Shown here: piece after piece, positions 1-8,656 of the stretch | Position numbering within the stretch: the first letter of the stretch is position 1 | Layout of the letters: each line of letters opens with the position of its first letter | Assembly (NCBI GenBank): GCA_045587185.1 | Contig: JAZNBS010000053.1 | Location: 1-48,447 of the forward strand | DNA from: UMGS172 sp045587185 | GTDB lineage: Bacteria; Bacillota; Clostridia; Oscillospirales; Acutalibacteraceae | DNA: 48,447 nt | Direction of reading: 5' to 3' | Notes under the pieces: model-generated | Seen by the model: only the letters and a program-made list of their open reading frames with translations | Told to the model about the DNA's origin: nothing | Database searches by the model: none | Program-made: the position numbers and the translations under genes

Positions 1-1322
1 AACGGTGCGTGCATTGAAAGAACGGGCACACCGAGGTCAACAACATCAACACCGAGGTTGGCGATATACTTAGCAACGGTTCCTCCGCCGCCAAGGTCAA
101 CCTTGCCGAGTTCACCTGTCTGCCACTGGACATTGCCCTCCTCAAGTATCTTTCTAATCCATGCAACAAACTCTGCCGAAGCGTCCGAGGTGCCACCCTT
201 ACCGCGTGAACCGGTGTACTTGGTTATAACCGCACCGTAGTTCACAAAAGCAGCATTTCTTCTTTCCATAACATCAGGGAAAGTGGGGTCAAACGCGGCG
301 TTGACATCGGCCGAGAGACACTTGGAGTTGCGAAGCGCACGGCTAACGCTTCCACCCTGCATTTCAGCAAGGTCGCCTATAAAGAACTCAAGGAAAGTGG
401 ACTGCATACCTGTATTACCGTCTGAACCCGTCTCCTCTTTATCAGCAAGTATCGTAATAACCGTGTGTTTAGGAGCCTTGGTATCAACGGTTGCCATAAG
501 ACAAGGGTAGGCGCAAACGCGGTCATCGTGTCCGTAAGAGCCCAACAGCGATCGGTCAAAACCGATGTCACGGGGTTTGCCCGCAGGTACACACTCAAGT
601 TCTGCCGAGAGGAAATCGTCCTCGGTAATTCCGTATTTTTCAAACAAAATGTTGAGGATATTAAGTTTTACAAGTTCGCTTCCTTCGTCATCCTTAAAAG
701 GACGGCTTCCAACAAGGACATTGAGTTCTTCACCCTTGATAAGGTCTCCCGGAGTACGCTTGTATTGGTCCTGAGCCAAATGAGGCAAGAGATCGGTCAC
801 AACAAAGCACGGCTCATCCTCGTTCTCACCGATAGACACCTCAACGGTGGTACCATCCTTTTTGCAAAACACACCGTGTAATGCAAGCGGTACCGTGGTC
901 CACTGATATTTTTTGATTCCGCCGTAGTAATGGGTTTTAAACAGTGCCATTTCGGCCTCTTCATAAAGCGGATTGGGTTTAAGGTCAAGTCTGGGTGAAT
1001 CTATATGTGCTGCGGCAATCCTTGTTCCCTTTTCAACAGGCTCGGTTCCGATTACGGCCAAAATTAAGGATTTTTTGTGATTGTTGACATACACCTTATC
1101 GCCTGCCGAGTATTTTTTATCGGCATCAAATTCCGAAAAACCGTTAGCAATAGCAATTTCAACCGCTTTTTTCACGCAAAGTCGCTCGGTCTTGGCAAAT
1201 CCCAAAAACTCGGAATAGCCTTTGTTGAAATCTTCAACTTCGTTGAAATCAACGTTATCCGTTTTCAATCCGTTGGTCTTTTTGTAGCAAAGTTTTTCCT
1301 TAAGTTCTTTAACATCAGGCAT
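1..1322 (-). CDS. M18 family aminopeptidase, C-terminal end cut by window edge
   Basis: This is a zinc aminopeptidase of family M18, which removes N-terminal residues (often acidic ones) from peptides in the cytoplasm. The reading frame is open from the ATG at 1322 to the left edge, about 440 codons. Metal-ligand motifs are visible: AAHIDSPR near residue 106, SYGHDDR in the middle, and DKEETGS further on. GGGGTVAKYIANLG and GVPVLSMHAP near the cut match the family C-terminus, so only a few tens of residues are missing. The ATG is preceded by an AGGAG-like site. It lies 13 nt after the lytic transglycosylase gene and is probably cotranscribed with it. Family assignment is secure; the exact specificity is not. 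Confidence 0.93.
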   Translation of the reverse strand, partial: MPDVKELKEKLCYKKTNGLKTDNVDFNEVEDFNKGYSEFLGFAKTERLCVKKAVEIAIANGFSEFDADKKYSAGDKVYVNNHKKSLILAVIGTEPVEKGTRIAAAHIDSPRLDLKPNPLYEEAEMALFKTHYYGGIKKYQWTTVPLALHGVFCKKDGTTVEVSIGENEDEPCFVVTDLLPHLAQDQYKRTPGDLIKGEELNVLVGSRPFKDDEGSELVKLNILNILFEKYGITEDDFLSAELECVPAGKPRDIGFDRSLLGSYGHDDRVCAYPCLMATVDTKAPKHTVITILADKEETGSDGNTGMQSTFLEFFIGDLAEMQGGSVSRALRNSKCLSADVNAAFDPTFPDVMERRNAAFVNYGAVITKYTGSRGKGGTSDASAEFVAWIRKILEEGNVQWQTGELGKVDLGGGGTVAKYIANLGVDVVDLGVPVLSMHAP

Positions 1323-1335
1323 ATATATTCTCCTT

Positions 1336-1887
1336 TCAGGAATAAAAATCAAGGTAATTTTCCTGTGCTTTCAGCACCTTTTCAACATAATTTCGGGTCT
1401 CTTCAAATTCTATTTCCGAAATCTGCAGTTTTCCGTCGTCACCCATCCACTGTTTCACATTACCCATTCCCGCATTATAGGAAGCAAGCGCACAAACGGT
1501 ATCACCATTAAACATTTGAAGTAAAAAAGCGAGGTAACGTGTGCCGTATTCTATGTTTGTTTCGGCATCGTTCCACAAGGCCTCATAGGTACACTCCTCA
1601 CCGTCGCCCAACATTTTACGCACATCGTAAAACGTTTCCTCGGTAAGTTGCATCAATCCTCTCGCGCCTGCAGAAGAAACAGCATCCTTATTAAAACCGC
1701 TTTCGCACTTGATAACCGCGCTCACCAATGACGGTTCCACACCGTTTTCGTTGGCATATTTTGCTATAAGTTCGGTGTATTTTTGCGGATGAGTGTATCT
1801 CAATATTATATTATAACCTGCAAACGCAATAATAGCCAGTATCAATATACAAAAAATCGGCCGTAAAATATTCCTGACTGTTTTCAT
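1336..1887 (-). CDS. Membrane-anchored lytic transglycosylase (SLT domain)
   Basis: This 183-residue protein has an N-terminal membrane segment at about residues 8-28 and a soluble lysozyme-like SLT domain outside the membrane. The family cleaves the MurNAc-GlcNAc bond of peptidoglycan without water, leaving 1,6-anhydro ends. The catalytic glutamate is E62 in the KCESGFN motif. GLMQL, ASYNAGMGNV and ETRNYVEKV are the other family signatures, in the right order. The start codon overlaps the coaE stop by one base, which indicates translational coupling. It resembles the small transglycosylases found beside coaE in many Clostridia. It could serve wall turnover or sporulation; the sequence does not say which. 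Confidence 0.92.
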   Translation of the reverse strand: MKTVRNILRPIFCILILAIIAFAGYNIILRYTHPQKYTELIAKYANENGVEPSLVSAVIKCESGFNKDAVSSAGARGLMQLTEETFYDVRKMLGDGEECTYEALWNDAETNIEYGTRYLAFLLQMFNGDTVCALASYNAGMGNVKQWMGDDGKLQISEIEFEETRNYVEKVLKAQENYLDFYS

Positions 1888-2477
1888 TAAAGCAATTCTC
1901 CCAAAAGTGTTACAACCGACTGCGTAAAATCGTTTTGGTCACCGTTATTAAAAACTATATGCCGAGTCCTGTCAGTATAGAAGGACTCCGGCTTTGAGGC
2001 ACTAAGCCTTGTCTCGGCCTGTTCTTCAGAAAGGCCGTCACGCAATATTATGCGTTGCTTTCTTGTCTTGCGGTCGCACAAAACTGCAATAACGCCGTCA
2101 CACTCCGAGTCAAGACCGCTTTCAAAAAGCGTCGGCGCATCAAGTAGCGTTGCCTCAACCCCGTCATCCGCCAAAAGCTTAAGCCGTTCCTTTATTCGGT
2201 CGGCAATAAAGGGTAACATTATTGAGTTTAACATTTCGGTCGAGTCTTTATCACAAAAGGCTTTTTGTGCCAACATTTTGCGGTCCAGACTGCCATCGGC
2301 AAATAAAATATCGTCACCGAACGTTTCACGCAAAATATCCAGTAGCGGACTGCCTTTTTCAACCACCTCACGCGCAACAAGGTCGCAATCAATAATAGCA
2401 AAACCTTTTTCTTTCAAAAGTTTGGCAACCGTGGATTTTCCGCTGCCTGTGGGGCCTGTTAGTCCGATTATCTTCAT
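1887..2477 (-). CDS. coaE: Dephospho-CoA kinase
   Basis: CoaE phosphorylates the 3'-hydroxyl of the ribose in dephospho-CoA, the last step of coenzyme A synthesis. The P-loop GPTGSGKST is at residues 7-15, followed by the family's DCDLVAREVVEKG segment and a central DAPTLFESG. The length of 196 residues is typical. It overlaps the end of the Sua5 gene by 4 bases and runs directly into the transglycosylase gene, so all three are probably in one operon. Confidence 0.96.
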   Translation of the reverse strand: MKIIGLTGPTGSGKSTVAKLLKEKGFAIIDCDLVAREVVEKGSPLLDILRETFGDDILFADGSLDRKMLAQKAFCDKDSTEMLNSIMLPFIADRIKERLKLLADDGVEATLLDAPTLFESGLDSECDGVIAVLCDRKTRKQRIILRDGLSEEQAETRLSASKPESFYTDRTRHIVFNNGDQNDFTQSVVTLLGELL

Positions 2478-3505
2478 AACTCAATCACCTCAAAAGCGGC
2501 AGCACGGATAAGACGGTTATACACCGCAAGACCGACTCCACTTTTTTTAGGCACTCTTGCAAAACAGACTTTGCATCCGCGACTGTCAAGTTTACGCAAA
2601 GCATCAAACAAAACGGCTGCCTGTTCGGCTCCGTCACCCTTATGGCCGAATGATACGCACGGCACCGAAAGTTCGGATTCCTCGCCCTCAAAAACAAGGG
2701 CGAATGTGCCTTCTTTGGAATGGTTGGAAACATATTTTTTAAATTTTTTAAACTCACCGTCAAGCATAATGACACGCGCTTTGGGAGAATAGTGCTTGTA
2801 TTTCATTCCCGGCGATGCGACGGGTTTGCCCTCCTCGGGTTGAGCCAGTACAGCCTTGTCAACAACAATATCGGGCAAAACTTCCTGCAACTGCTCAAGG
2901 GTCACCCCACCCGGTCTTAACAACCTCGGAGGTTGGGTGCAGAGTGAAACAACGGTCGATTCCAGTCCGACATCGCATTTGTCCGAAATTATAACAGCAT
3001 CTATTTTTCCGTCGAGGTCAAATAAAACGTGGTCGGCCGTTGTGGGACTCGGTGAGCCCGAAAGATTTGCCGAAGGCGCGGCCAACGGCAATCCTGAAAC
3101 CTTTATAAGTTCGTGTGCGACGGGGTTGGACGGCATACGCACCGCCACAGTATCAAGACCTGCACTCACAGATTTTGGCACCTTTTGACCTCTCGGTAAA
3201 ACCATTGTAAAGGGTCCGGGCCAGAATTTCTCGGCACAAATTTTCGCTTTTTCAGGCAGTTCGGAAACGAGTTCTTGCACCATTTTCATATCAGCCACGT
3301 GGATTATCAAAGGATTGTCCTGCGGACGTCCTTTGGCCTTAAAAATATTGGAGACAGCCTCTTCATCAAAGGTGTTTGCGGCAAGTCCGTAAACCGTTTC
3401 GGTGGGCATACCGACAAGACCTCCGCTTTTCAAAATTTCGGCGGCGCGACACAGGGCACTTTTGTCCTTTTCAAGGTCAAAAATCTTCAGTCTTTCGGTC
3501 CGCAT
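2474..3505 (-). CDS. tsaC: Threonylcarbamoyl-AMP synthase, Sua5 type
   Basis: This enzyme makes threonylcarbamoyl-AMP from threonine, bicarbonate and ATP for the t6A37 modification of ANN-decoding tRNAs. Residues 1 to about 205 form the YrdC domain, with MPTETVYGLAAN, KAKGRPQDNPLI and PSANLSG. A Sua5 C-terminal domain runs from about 220 to 343, after the linker SPGMKYKHYSPKA. The length of 343 residues matches the two-domain Sua5/YwlC form rather than the short TsaC. It sits 20 nt after prfA, an arrangement common in Firmicutes. Confidence 0.95.
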   Translation of the reverse strand: MRTERLKIFDLEKDKSALCRAAEILKSGGLVGMPTETVYGLAANTFDEEAVSNIFKAKGRPQDNPLIIHVADMKMVQELVSELPEKAKICAEKFWPGPFTMVLPRGQKVPKSVSAGLDTVAVRMPSNPVAHELIKVSGLPLAAPSANLSGSPSPTTADHVLFDLDGKIDAVIISDKCDVGLESTVVSLCTQPPRLLRPGGVTLEQLQEVLPDIVVDKAVLAQPEEGKPVASPGMKYKHYSPKARVIMLDGEFKKFKKYVSNHSKEGTFALVFEGEESELSVPCVSFGHKGDGAEQAAVLFDALRKLDSRGCKVCFARVPKKSGVGLAVYNRLIRAAAFEVIEL

Positions 3506-3525
3506 AGGCCTCTCCTTTCTTTCGC

Positions 3526-4602
3526 TTAATCTTCTTCCTGTGCTTTGAGCATCTCAGTGCGGTAATGGGTTATCAGCGCATCGACTATCTCGTCAATATC
3601 ACCGTTCATTATCTGGTCTAATTTATAAAGTGTAAGACCGATTCTGTGGTCGGTCATTCTTCCTTGTGGGAAGTTATAGGTTCGGATACGCTCGGAACGG
3701 TCACCCGTGCCGACCTGTGCACGGCGCTCACCTGCAATGGCCTCATTTTGCTCGGTCACCATCTGCTCATACAAACGCGAACGCAAAACCTTCATTGCCT
3801 TGTCCTTGTTTTTATACTGGCTGCGCTCATCCTGACACTCAACCACCAATCCCGTGGGCAGATGGGTAATACGGATGGCCGACTCAGTCTTGTTGACGTG
3901 CTGACCGCCTGCGCCGCCTGCGCGGTAGGTATCAATCTGTAAGTCGGCAGGATTTATCTCAATCTCAACGTCCTCTGCCTCAGGAAGGACTGCAACCGTT
4001 ACGGTCGAGGTGTGTATACGTCCCTGAGTCTCGGTCTCGGGAACACGCTGAACGCGGTGAACACCGCTTTCATACTTCATTCTTGAGTATGCGCCTGCGC
4101 CCTCAATCATAAAACTGATTTCCTTGTATCCGCCAAGTTCAGTCTCGTTTGCGCCGACAAGTTCAACATGCCAACGACGGGACTCGGCATACATTGTGTA
4201 CATACGATAAAGGCTTGCGGCAAACAACGCCGACTCATCACCCCCTGCACCTCCCCTTATCTCAACAATAACATTGCGCTCATCGTTGGGGTCCTTGGGT
4301 AAAAGCAGTATTTTAAGTTCGTCTGTCAACTCCTCAATGCGCTTTTTTGCATCGTTCAGTTCCTCGTCGGCAAGTTCTTTGAGTTCGGGGTCAAGTTCGC
4401 CCGACTCAAGCATTTCCAACGCGCCTTGCATATCTGACCTGGCTTTTTTATAGTCACGGTAGGTCATCACCAACGGTTCCAGTTGGCGGTGTTCCTTCAT
4501 CAGGTCGGTCAGCAATGCTGTATTGGAAATGACGGCGGGGTCGGTCATTCTCAATGCAATTTCTTCAAATCGCACATCAACTGCATCTAATTTATCAAAC
4601 AT
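3526..4602 (-). CDS. prfA: Peptide chain release factor 1
   Basis: RF1 reads UAA and UAG in the ribosomal A site and triggers peptide release. The peptidyl-tRNA hydrolysis motif GGQ is in GAGGQHVNKTESAIRI. The codon-recognition tripeptide region reads HRVQRVPETETQGRIH, the PxT form seen in other Firmicutes. The length of 358 residues is normal. The start lies inside the end of the DUF951 gene (8-base overlap), which implies coupled translation, and the Sua5 gene follows directly. Confidence 0.97.
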   Translation of the reverse strand: MFDKLDAVDVRFEEIALRMTDPAVISNTALLTDLMKEHRQLEPLVMTYRDYKKARSDMQGALEMLESGELDPELKELADEELNDAKKRIEELTDELKILLLPKDPNDERNVIVEIRGGAGGDESALFAASLYRMYTMYAESRRWHVELVGANETELGGYKEISFMIEGAGAYSRMKYESGVHRVQRVPETETQGRIHTSTVTVAVLPEAEDVEIEINPADLQIDTYRAGGAGGQHVNKTESAIRITHLPTGLVVECQDERSQYKNKDKAMKVLRSRLYEQMVTEQNEAIAGERRAQVGTGDRSERIRTYNFPQGRMTDHRIGLTLYKLDQIMNGDIDEIVDALITHYRTEMLKAQEED

Positions 4603-4786
4603 TATCGTTACCTTTAATTACCTGTTTTATATTTTTTTCAGCCTTAACACGGGGAAGCATTACCTCGTGCGAGCAAATATCACATTTTAGTTTGAAGTCC
4701 ATACCCGAACGAAGCACCGTAAAGGTATTGCAACCGCACGGGTGTGGCTTTTTCATTATCAGTTTGTCCCCTACCGAAACATCCAT
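4595..4786 (-). CDS. DUF951 family small zinc-ribbon-like protein
   Basis: This 63-residue protein matches the DUF951 (YyzM) family of Firmicutes, whose function is unknown. It begins with a beta-rich segment, has CGC near residue 19 and CDIC near 36, a four-cysteine arrangement that suggests zinc binding, and continues with the conserved EVMLPR. The first gene of the prfA operon, it overlaps prfA by 8 bases. In other Firmicutes it often lies near the chromosome partition genes, so its position here with prfA fits the broken-up origin region in this window. Confidence 0.88.
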   Translation of the reverse strand: MDVSVGDKLIMKKPHPCGCNTFTVLRSGMDFKLKCDICSHEVMLPRVKAEKNIKQVIKGNDNV

Positions 4787-4808
4787 AACGGCACTCCTTT
4801 CAAGAGAA

Positions 4809-4843
4809 AATGGATATAGCGCTTATCAGGACGCCATATCCAT
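4809..4843 (-). terminator. Rho-independent terminator after jag
   Basis: On the minus strand an arm beginning ATGGATATGGCG pairs with CGCTATATCCAT, 12 pairs with one GU, around a 10-base loop, and is followed by TTTTCTC. It lies between jag and DUF951, so it should end the rpmH-to-jag transcript. Confidence 0.8.
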
Positions 4844-4877
4844 TTCGGTCAGGCGACGGATTCCGTGCGCCGATATT

Positions 4878-5837
4878 TTATTTGAGTTTGCCGTAAAGTT
4901 TAGTGCCGTCGGTTTCCTTTGGTTTCTGTACTGCAGAAGCCTCGGTTACGGGCTTAGCAGTTCGATTGCGGTTGCCGCCGTTTCTGCGGTCACGGCCACC
5001 GCGGTTACCCCTGCGGTCGTCAGGCACACGCACGGGTTTACCCTCGGGAACGATTACAACACGACGGTTGGAACCGTCACCTATAGAGGTCGATTCAACA
5101 CCCTCAATATTCTGGATTGCGGTGTGGATAATACGGCGTTCATAAGGATTCATCGGCTCCAAAGAACGGCTGCGGCCTGTACGGAGTACCTGACCTGCAG
5201 TCCTCTTGGCCAAAGCCTCGAGAGTAGACTCGCGCTTCTCACGGTAGTTGCCAATATCAATAACAATACGATAGTATCCGCCACCGTTTTCATTAGCAAC
5301 GAGCGATGCAAGATACTGCAAAGCATCCAGAGTCTCACCTCTGCGTCCAATAATAACCCCAAGTTTATCACTACCTTTAAGGGTTATCTTGGAACCGCCA
5401 TCAACATCACATACGGTAGCGTCAACTTCTTCACAACCCAACTTTACAAGAACCTCTTTGAGATAGGCATACGCTCTGCCTGCCTGAGAAGAAGCATCAA
5501 CCTCATTAGCAGGAATACCAACGGGTTCCTCTTTTGGTACCTCAACAACTTTTTCTGCAACAGGTTTGTCGTCCTTCTTGTTCTGAGGTTTTTCACGTCG
5601 GTCGTTACGCTTGTCATTCCTCTGACTTTTTTCCTTTTTAGGTGCAGGGTCAGGACCTTCAACATAAGCCTTGACCTGCGCTTCGGCACCGCCAAACAAA
5701 CCTAATACCTTCTTTTTGGGGAAGGCTATAACCTCAAACTGTACATCTTCGTCCAAACCGGCATTGAGTTTTGAGATGGCATCCTCACGGGCGGCTTCAA
5801 CATTGGCGCCCTTGCCGATTGCTTCCTTGATTATCAC
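4878..5837 (-). CDS. jag: RNA-binding protein Jag/KhpB (SpoIIIJ-associated)
   Basis: Jag is an RNA-binding protein that, with KhpA, affects cell division and elongation in Firmicutes and is encoded beside yidC. Three domains can be seen: Jag_N at residues 1 to about 52, then a lysine/arginine-rich linker of about 60 residues, a KH domain with GVIIGRRGETLDALQYL, and R3H with NPYERRIIHTAIQ. The protein ends in a low-complexity arginine/glycine/asparagine tail (RGNRGGRDRRNGGNRNR) before a final lysine-rich stretch. The tail and long linker make it larger (319 residues) than B. subtilis Jag of about 208. It is 31 nt downstream of yidC. Confidence 0.94.
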   Translation of the reverse strand: MIIKEAIGKGANVEAAREDAISKLNAGLDEDVQFEVIAFPKKKVLGLFGGAEAQVKAYVEGPDPAPKKEKSQRNDKRNDRREKPQNKKDDKPVAEKVVEVPKEEPVGIPANEVDASSQAGRAYAYLKEVLVKLGCEEVDATVCDVDGGSKITLKGSDKLGVIIGRRGETLDALQYLASLVANENGGGYYRIVIDIGNYREKRESTLEALAKRTAGQVLRTGRSRSLEPMNPYERRIIHTAIQNIEGVESTSIGDGSNRRVVIVPEGKPVRVPDDRRGNRGGRDRRNGGNRNRTAKPVTEASAVQKPKETDGTKLYGKLK

Positions 5838-5868
5838 TTTAAATTTCCTCCTTGGGAACTACTTTTTA

Positions 5869-7041
5869 TTAATCTTTTGAAACACCGTCAACTGCGGTAA
5901 TCTTTGTACTCTCATGCTTTGCTCTCTGCAAAATGTTCTTGGCCTGATTTCTTGCGTTGACAACATTGGGACCATAGAAAATTTGTGTTGCAATCTGGAT
6001 TCCGCCGGAAACCAAACTTGAGCAGGCCCAATAGAAACCGACCGCACACGGGAAACCGAATGCAATCCACAGAGAAATGAGCGGCATAAACAACATCATT
6101 GCCATCATATTGGGTGCTTCGGGGTTGGCTTTTTTCTGTATTGCAGAGGTTGCAACGCCGGTTAAAACAGCGGCAAGGAAGGATGCAATGGGGATAAGCC
6201 AGTTAGCATTAAATCCCTTAACAAAGTTCCATGAGAAATTCGGAGTGTCGCGAAGGTCAATTCCAAACAGGTCGAAATCTATACTGTTAAGGTCATCAAT
6301 GTTTCCGCCGTTAGTCTTAAAAACATCCTCAACAATGGGGGAATATTTTGCAGTGTCATTTACGTTAAGGTAACTTGCCAGTTCAACCTCACGCGTCACT
6401 GCACACTTTTTGATTTTGGTCGCAACACGTTCCTGAACCGAGTCACCCTTGATATCACTCGATTTCATACTGCCGACTTCACTGACAAGGCTGAGTTTTG
6501 CGTAATAAGTTGCATCCTTATTGCCATACTTTTCAGCGGCAGCGATAATATCGGTATCCTTTGCTCTTTCCTCAACGCCAAGTGCTTTCCAGTCGGCTTC
6601 GGTAATATCGTCATCACCGTAATCTTCAACAGCGCGGACATACGAAGTCCACTGATTAGCCGAAACAATGGCACCGCGGTCGATGTTTACAACATAGGTA
6701 AACGGGCTGACAATGGCATAATAAACACCCATCATAATGATAAGTCTTACAATCATGGGCAAACAACCGCCACCCATGGAAATGCCTTCCTTATTGTACA
6801 ACTCCTGCATGGCAACACTGTATTTCTGGCGGTCATCTCCGAACTTTTTCTTCAATGCATCAAGTTTGTGCTTGATTCTTGCCTGCTTGGCAGTTGATTT
6901 TTGCGATTTTAATGTAAGCGGCAACATAATGACATTTACCAAAATGGTAAATACAAAGACCGATGCCGCAAAGTTATTGCTGAATAATTCACTTAACTGG
7001 GCAAGTATCCAGCCCATAGGTTCACTTATAAAACTAAACAT
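5869..7041 (-). CDS. yidC: Membrane protein insertase YidC/SpoIIIJ with enlarged extracytoplasmic loop
   Basis: YidC inserts and folds membrane proteins, alone or with SecYEG. The core is clear: a first transmembrane segment near residues 25-45, a charged cytoplasmic hairpin (KHKLDALKKKFGDDRQKYS), GGGCLPMIVRLIIMMGVYYAI, and three C-terminal membrane segments. The protein has 390 residues against about 260 in B. subtilis SpoIIIJ. Most of the extra length is an approximately 140-residue polar insertion after FTYVVNIDRGAI, which should lie outside the cell. It is flanked by yidD (9 nt) and jag (31 nt). Confidence 0.95.
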   Translation of the reverse strand: MFSFISEPMGWILAQLSELFSNNFAASVFVFTILVNVIMLPLTLKSQKSTAKQARIKHKLDALKKKFGDDRQKYSVAMQELYNKEGISMGGGCLPMIVRLIIMMGVYYAIVSPFTYVVNIDRGAIVSANQWTSYVRAVEDYGDDDITEADWKALGVEERAKDTDIIAAAEKYGNKDATYYAKLSLVSEVGSMKSSDIKGDSVQERVATKIKKCAVTREVELASYLNVNDTAKYSPIVEDVFKTNGGNIDDLNSIDFDLFGIDLRDTPNFSWNFVKGFNANWLIPIASFLAAVLTGVATSAIQKKANPEAPNMMAMMLFMPLISLWIAFGFPCAVGFYWACSSLVSGGIQIATQIFYGPNVVNARNQAKNILQRAKHESTKITAVDGVSKD

Positions 7042-7050
7042 AGCAATTCC

Positions 7051-7332
7051 TTACTTCCGACCGTTTGCTTTGTCGGCTAAAAATTCTGTATCTTTATTTT
7101 GTTTGTTTCTCTTGCGTTTGCGTAGCGGCACTGGGTCATATCCGCTCTTGCAAAGGGGATTGCACCGCAATATACGCCACACCGTCAATCCAAAACCGAC
7201 GATGGCACCGCGCTCACGAAATGCCTCTATCGCATAGGCTGAACAACTTGGTTCAAAACGGCAACAGGAGGTCTTACGCGGTGAAATGTACTTCTGATAA
7301 AACCTTACTAATGCAATAAAAATATACTTCAT
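7051..7332 (-). CDS. yidD: Membrane protein insertion efficiency factor YidD
   Basis: YidD is a small membrane-associated protein that assists YidC. The family signature is complete: RFYQKYISPRKTSCCRFEPS followed by CSAYAIEAFRERG and RCNPLCKSGYDPVP. The length of 93 residues is typical. It overlaps rnpA by 4 bases and precedes yidC by 9, the conserved rnpA-yidD-yidC order. Confidence 0.96.
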   Translation of the reverse strand: MKYIFIALVRFYQKYISPRKTSCCRFEPSCSAYAIEAFRERGAIVGFGLTVWRILRCNPLCKSGYDPVPLRKRKRNKQNKDTEFLADKANGRK

Positions 7333-7676
7333 TGCTCTTCTGACGGAATTAGCCCGCCCAATTTAAAATGCTTTTTCATAGCCGCCGCGACATCCTGACT
7401 TTTGGCGACAACGGTCCGCGTCCTTGCAACAAAGACTATATCTGCGCCGTTGCACTTTACAAGTTTAATGTTTTCTCTCATTGCGGCTTCAATAACACGT
7501 CTTGCGCGGTTGCGTTCAACGGCACCGCCCACCTTTTTGCCTGTGGTTATGCCATAACGGATGCGACCGCTTCGATTATGGATAATGTAAGTGACCAGCA
7601 GAGGGTGTACCTGACTGCGACCCCTGCCGTATAGGCGTCTGAAATCCTTATTAAGATTGAGCTTTTCGGATTCCAT
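7329..7676 (-). CDS. rnpA: Ribonuclease P protein component
   Basis: RnpA is the protein subunit of RNase P, which trims tRNA 5' leaders. The RNR-type motif GGAVERNRARRVIE and the N-terminal LNLNKDFRRLYGRG are diagnostic. A GTG 39 bases upstream is also in frame, but the ATG at 7676 was chosen because a GGAAGGG site lies just ahead of it and it gives the usual length of 115 residues. It is 68 nt after rpmH. Confidence 0.95.
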   Translation of the reverse strand: MESEKLNLNKDFRRLYGRGRSQVHPLLVTYIIHNRSGRIRYGITTGKKVGGAVERNRARRVIEAAMRENIKLVKCNGADIVFVARTRTVVAKSQDVAAAMKKHFKLGGLIPSEEQ

Positions 7677-7744
7677 GGTCACCCTTCCATTCCTTTTGGT
7701 TTGGCTCTGTACCACATTTGAAAGGCCACAAAGTGACCTTTCAA

Positions 7745-7879
7745 TTAGTAGGTAAGGCTCTGTCTGCCCTTTGCTCTGCGGCGGGCAAGTACCTTGCGGC
7801 CGTTGGCGGTGGACATTCTCTTGCGGAAGCCGTGCTCCTTCATGCGGTGCAGCTTCTTGGGCTGATAAGTTCTCTTCAT
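7745..7879 (-). CDS. rpmH: 50S ribosomal protein L34
   Basis: The gene encodes a 44-residue, very basic protein starting MKRTYQPKKLHRMKEHGF and ending in RRRAKGRQSLTY, which is L34 almost to the letter. A strong GGAGGT ribosome binding site lies just upstream. It is the first gene of the rpmH-rnpA-yidD-yidC-jag operon. In most bacteria dnaA is its divergent neighbour; here an XRE regulator is next instead. Confidence 0.97.
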   Translation of the reverse strand: MKRTYQPKKLHRMKEHGFRKRMSTANGRKVLARRRAKGRQSLTY

Positions 7880-7982
7880 ATTTCTTACCTCCTTTTATCA
7901 GCTTGACTTCGGGCGGTCTGTAACCTCAAAAATGCCGTGGCTACCACAACGCACAGTTACAGACATAACCTATCAAGATAGA

Positions 7983-8012
7983 ATTATACCTCAATTCACC
8001 CTATAATGTCAA
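7983..8012 (-). promoter_or_regulatory. Promoter of the rpmH operon
   Basis: The minus strand has a perfect TTGACA (8012-8007) and a perfect TATAAT (7988-7983), 18 bases apart, about 105 nt ahead of rpmH. This is a strong sigma-A type promoter, as expected for a ribosomal protein gene. Confidence 0.85.
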
Positions 8013-8102
8013 CAAAAATTTTTATAAATATAAGATATTAAACAACTTTTTTATGACTCTACATTATATTGTGGTTGACATTTTGGAAGACACACTTTTT
8101 GG

Positions 8103-8486
8103 TCATTTGCCGTCACAATCGGAACTTTTCCTTTGCGACATCATAATCTCGGTCGCTACCTCAATAGCGTTGAGAAGTTTTTCCCTGTCTTCAGCGCTCA
8201 TCGGCATACCGTTGAGCAACACTCCCCTATCCCAACGGATACGGTTACTCATTTCCTTTATAATATCAACCGCCTCACAGCTCGGTTCACTCATTCCAAG
8301 CAAACTGTCCGAACTGACGTGAAACACCTCACATATCTTAACCAACATCTCACCGTCAGGTTTGCGACAGCCACGTTCATACATCCCCACCGCGCTTGCC
8401 TTGATACCCAGTCTTTTACCCAACTCTCCCTGTGTCATTCCTGCAGATATACGCAATTTTCGGATACGTTCACCGATATGGCTCAT
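8103..8486 (-). CDS. XRE-family transcriptional regulator
   Basis: This 127-residue protein has a Cro/CI-type helix-turn-helix at residues 5-60 (IRKLRISAGMTQGELGKRLG, then KASAVGMYERGCRKPDGEML). A C-terminal half of about 60 residues, with SAEDREKLLNAIEVATEIM, may mediate dimerisation. It is transcribed away from a small gene pair ending in a sigma-like factor. Its own promoter and the opposing one each carry the same short inverted motif in the spacer, so I infer that it represses both. I do not see a metalloprotease or other partner. It could be a remnant phage or ICE repressor. Confidence 0.9.
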   Translation of the reverse strand: MSHIGERIRKLRISAGMTQGELGKRLGIKASAVGMYERGCRKPDGEMLVKICEVFHVSSDSLLGMSEPSCEAVDIIKEMSNRIRWDRGVLLNGMPMSAEDREKLLNAIEVATEIMMSQRKSSDCDGK

Positions 8487-8569
8487 ATAAATCTCCTTTG
8501 CAATCTGGGGTTCACTCCATTATCAAACAGCAATCAGTCGTACATACCGCAAACTGATTTCCGACACAT

Positions 8570-8598
8570 ATAATAACACAAACTGTGCGATTTTTCAA
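8570..8598 (-). promoter_or_regulatory. Promoter of the XRE regulator gene
   Basis: The minus strand has TTGAAA (8598-8593), a 17-base spacer and TATTAT (8575-8570). The spacer carries CACAGTTTGTGTTA, a candidate operator. Confidence 0.7.
8574..8587. promoter_or_regulatory. Candidate operator O1
   Basis: TAACACAAACTGTG matches 12 of 14 bases of O3 when read in the same promoter-relative orientation. It sits in the -35/-10 spacer of the leftward promoter. Confidence 0.6.
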
Positions 8599-8656
8599 TA
8601 CAGTAAGATTTGATTTTTGTAAAAAAGTTGCGGTAATGTTGGTACAACTATTGTGT

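Noticed and set aside
7880..8102. Possible oriC/DnaA-box region upstream of rpmH
   Set aside because: I see no repeated TTATCCACA-like boxes and no dnaA; the segment is explained by the rpmH promoter.
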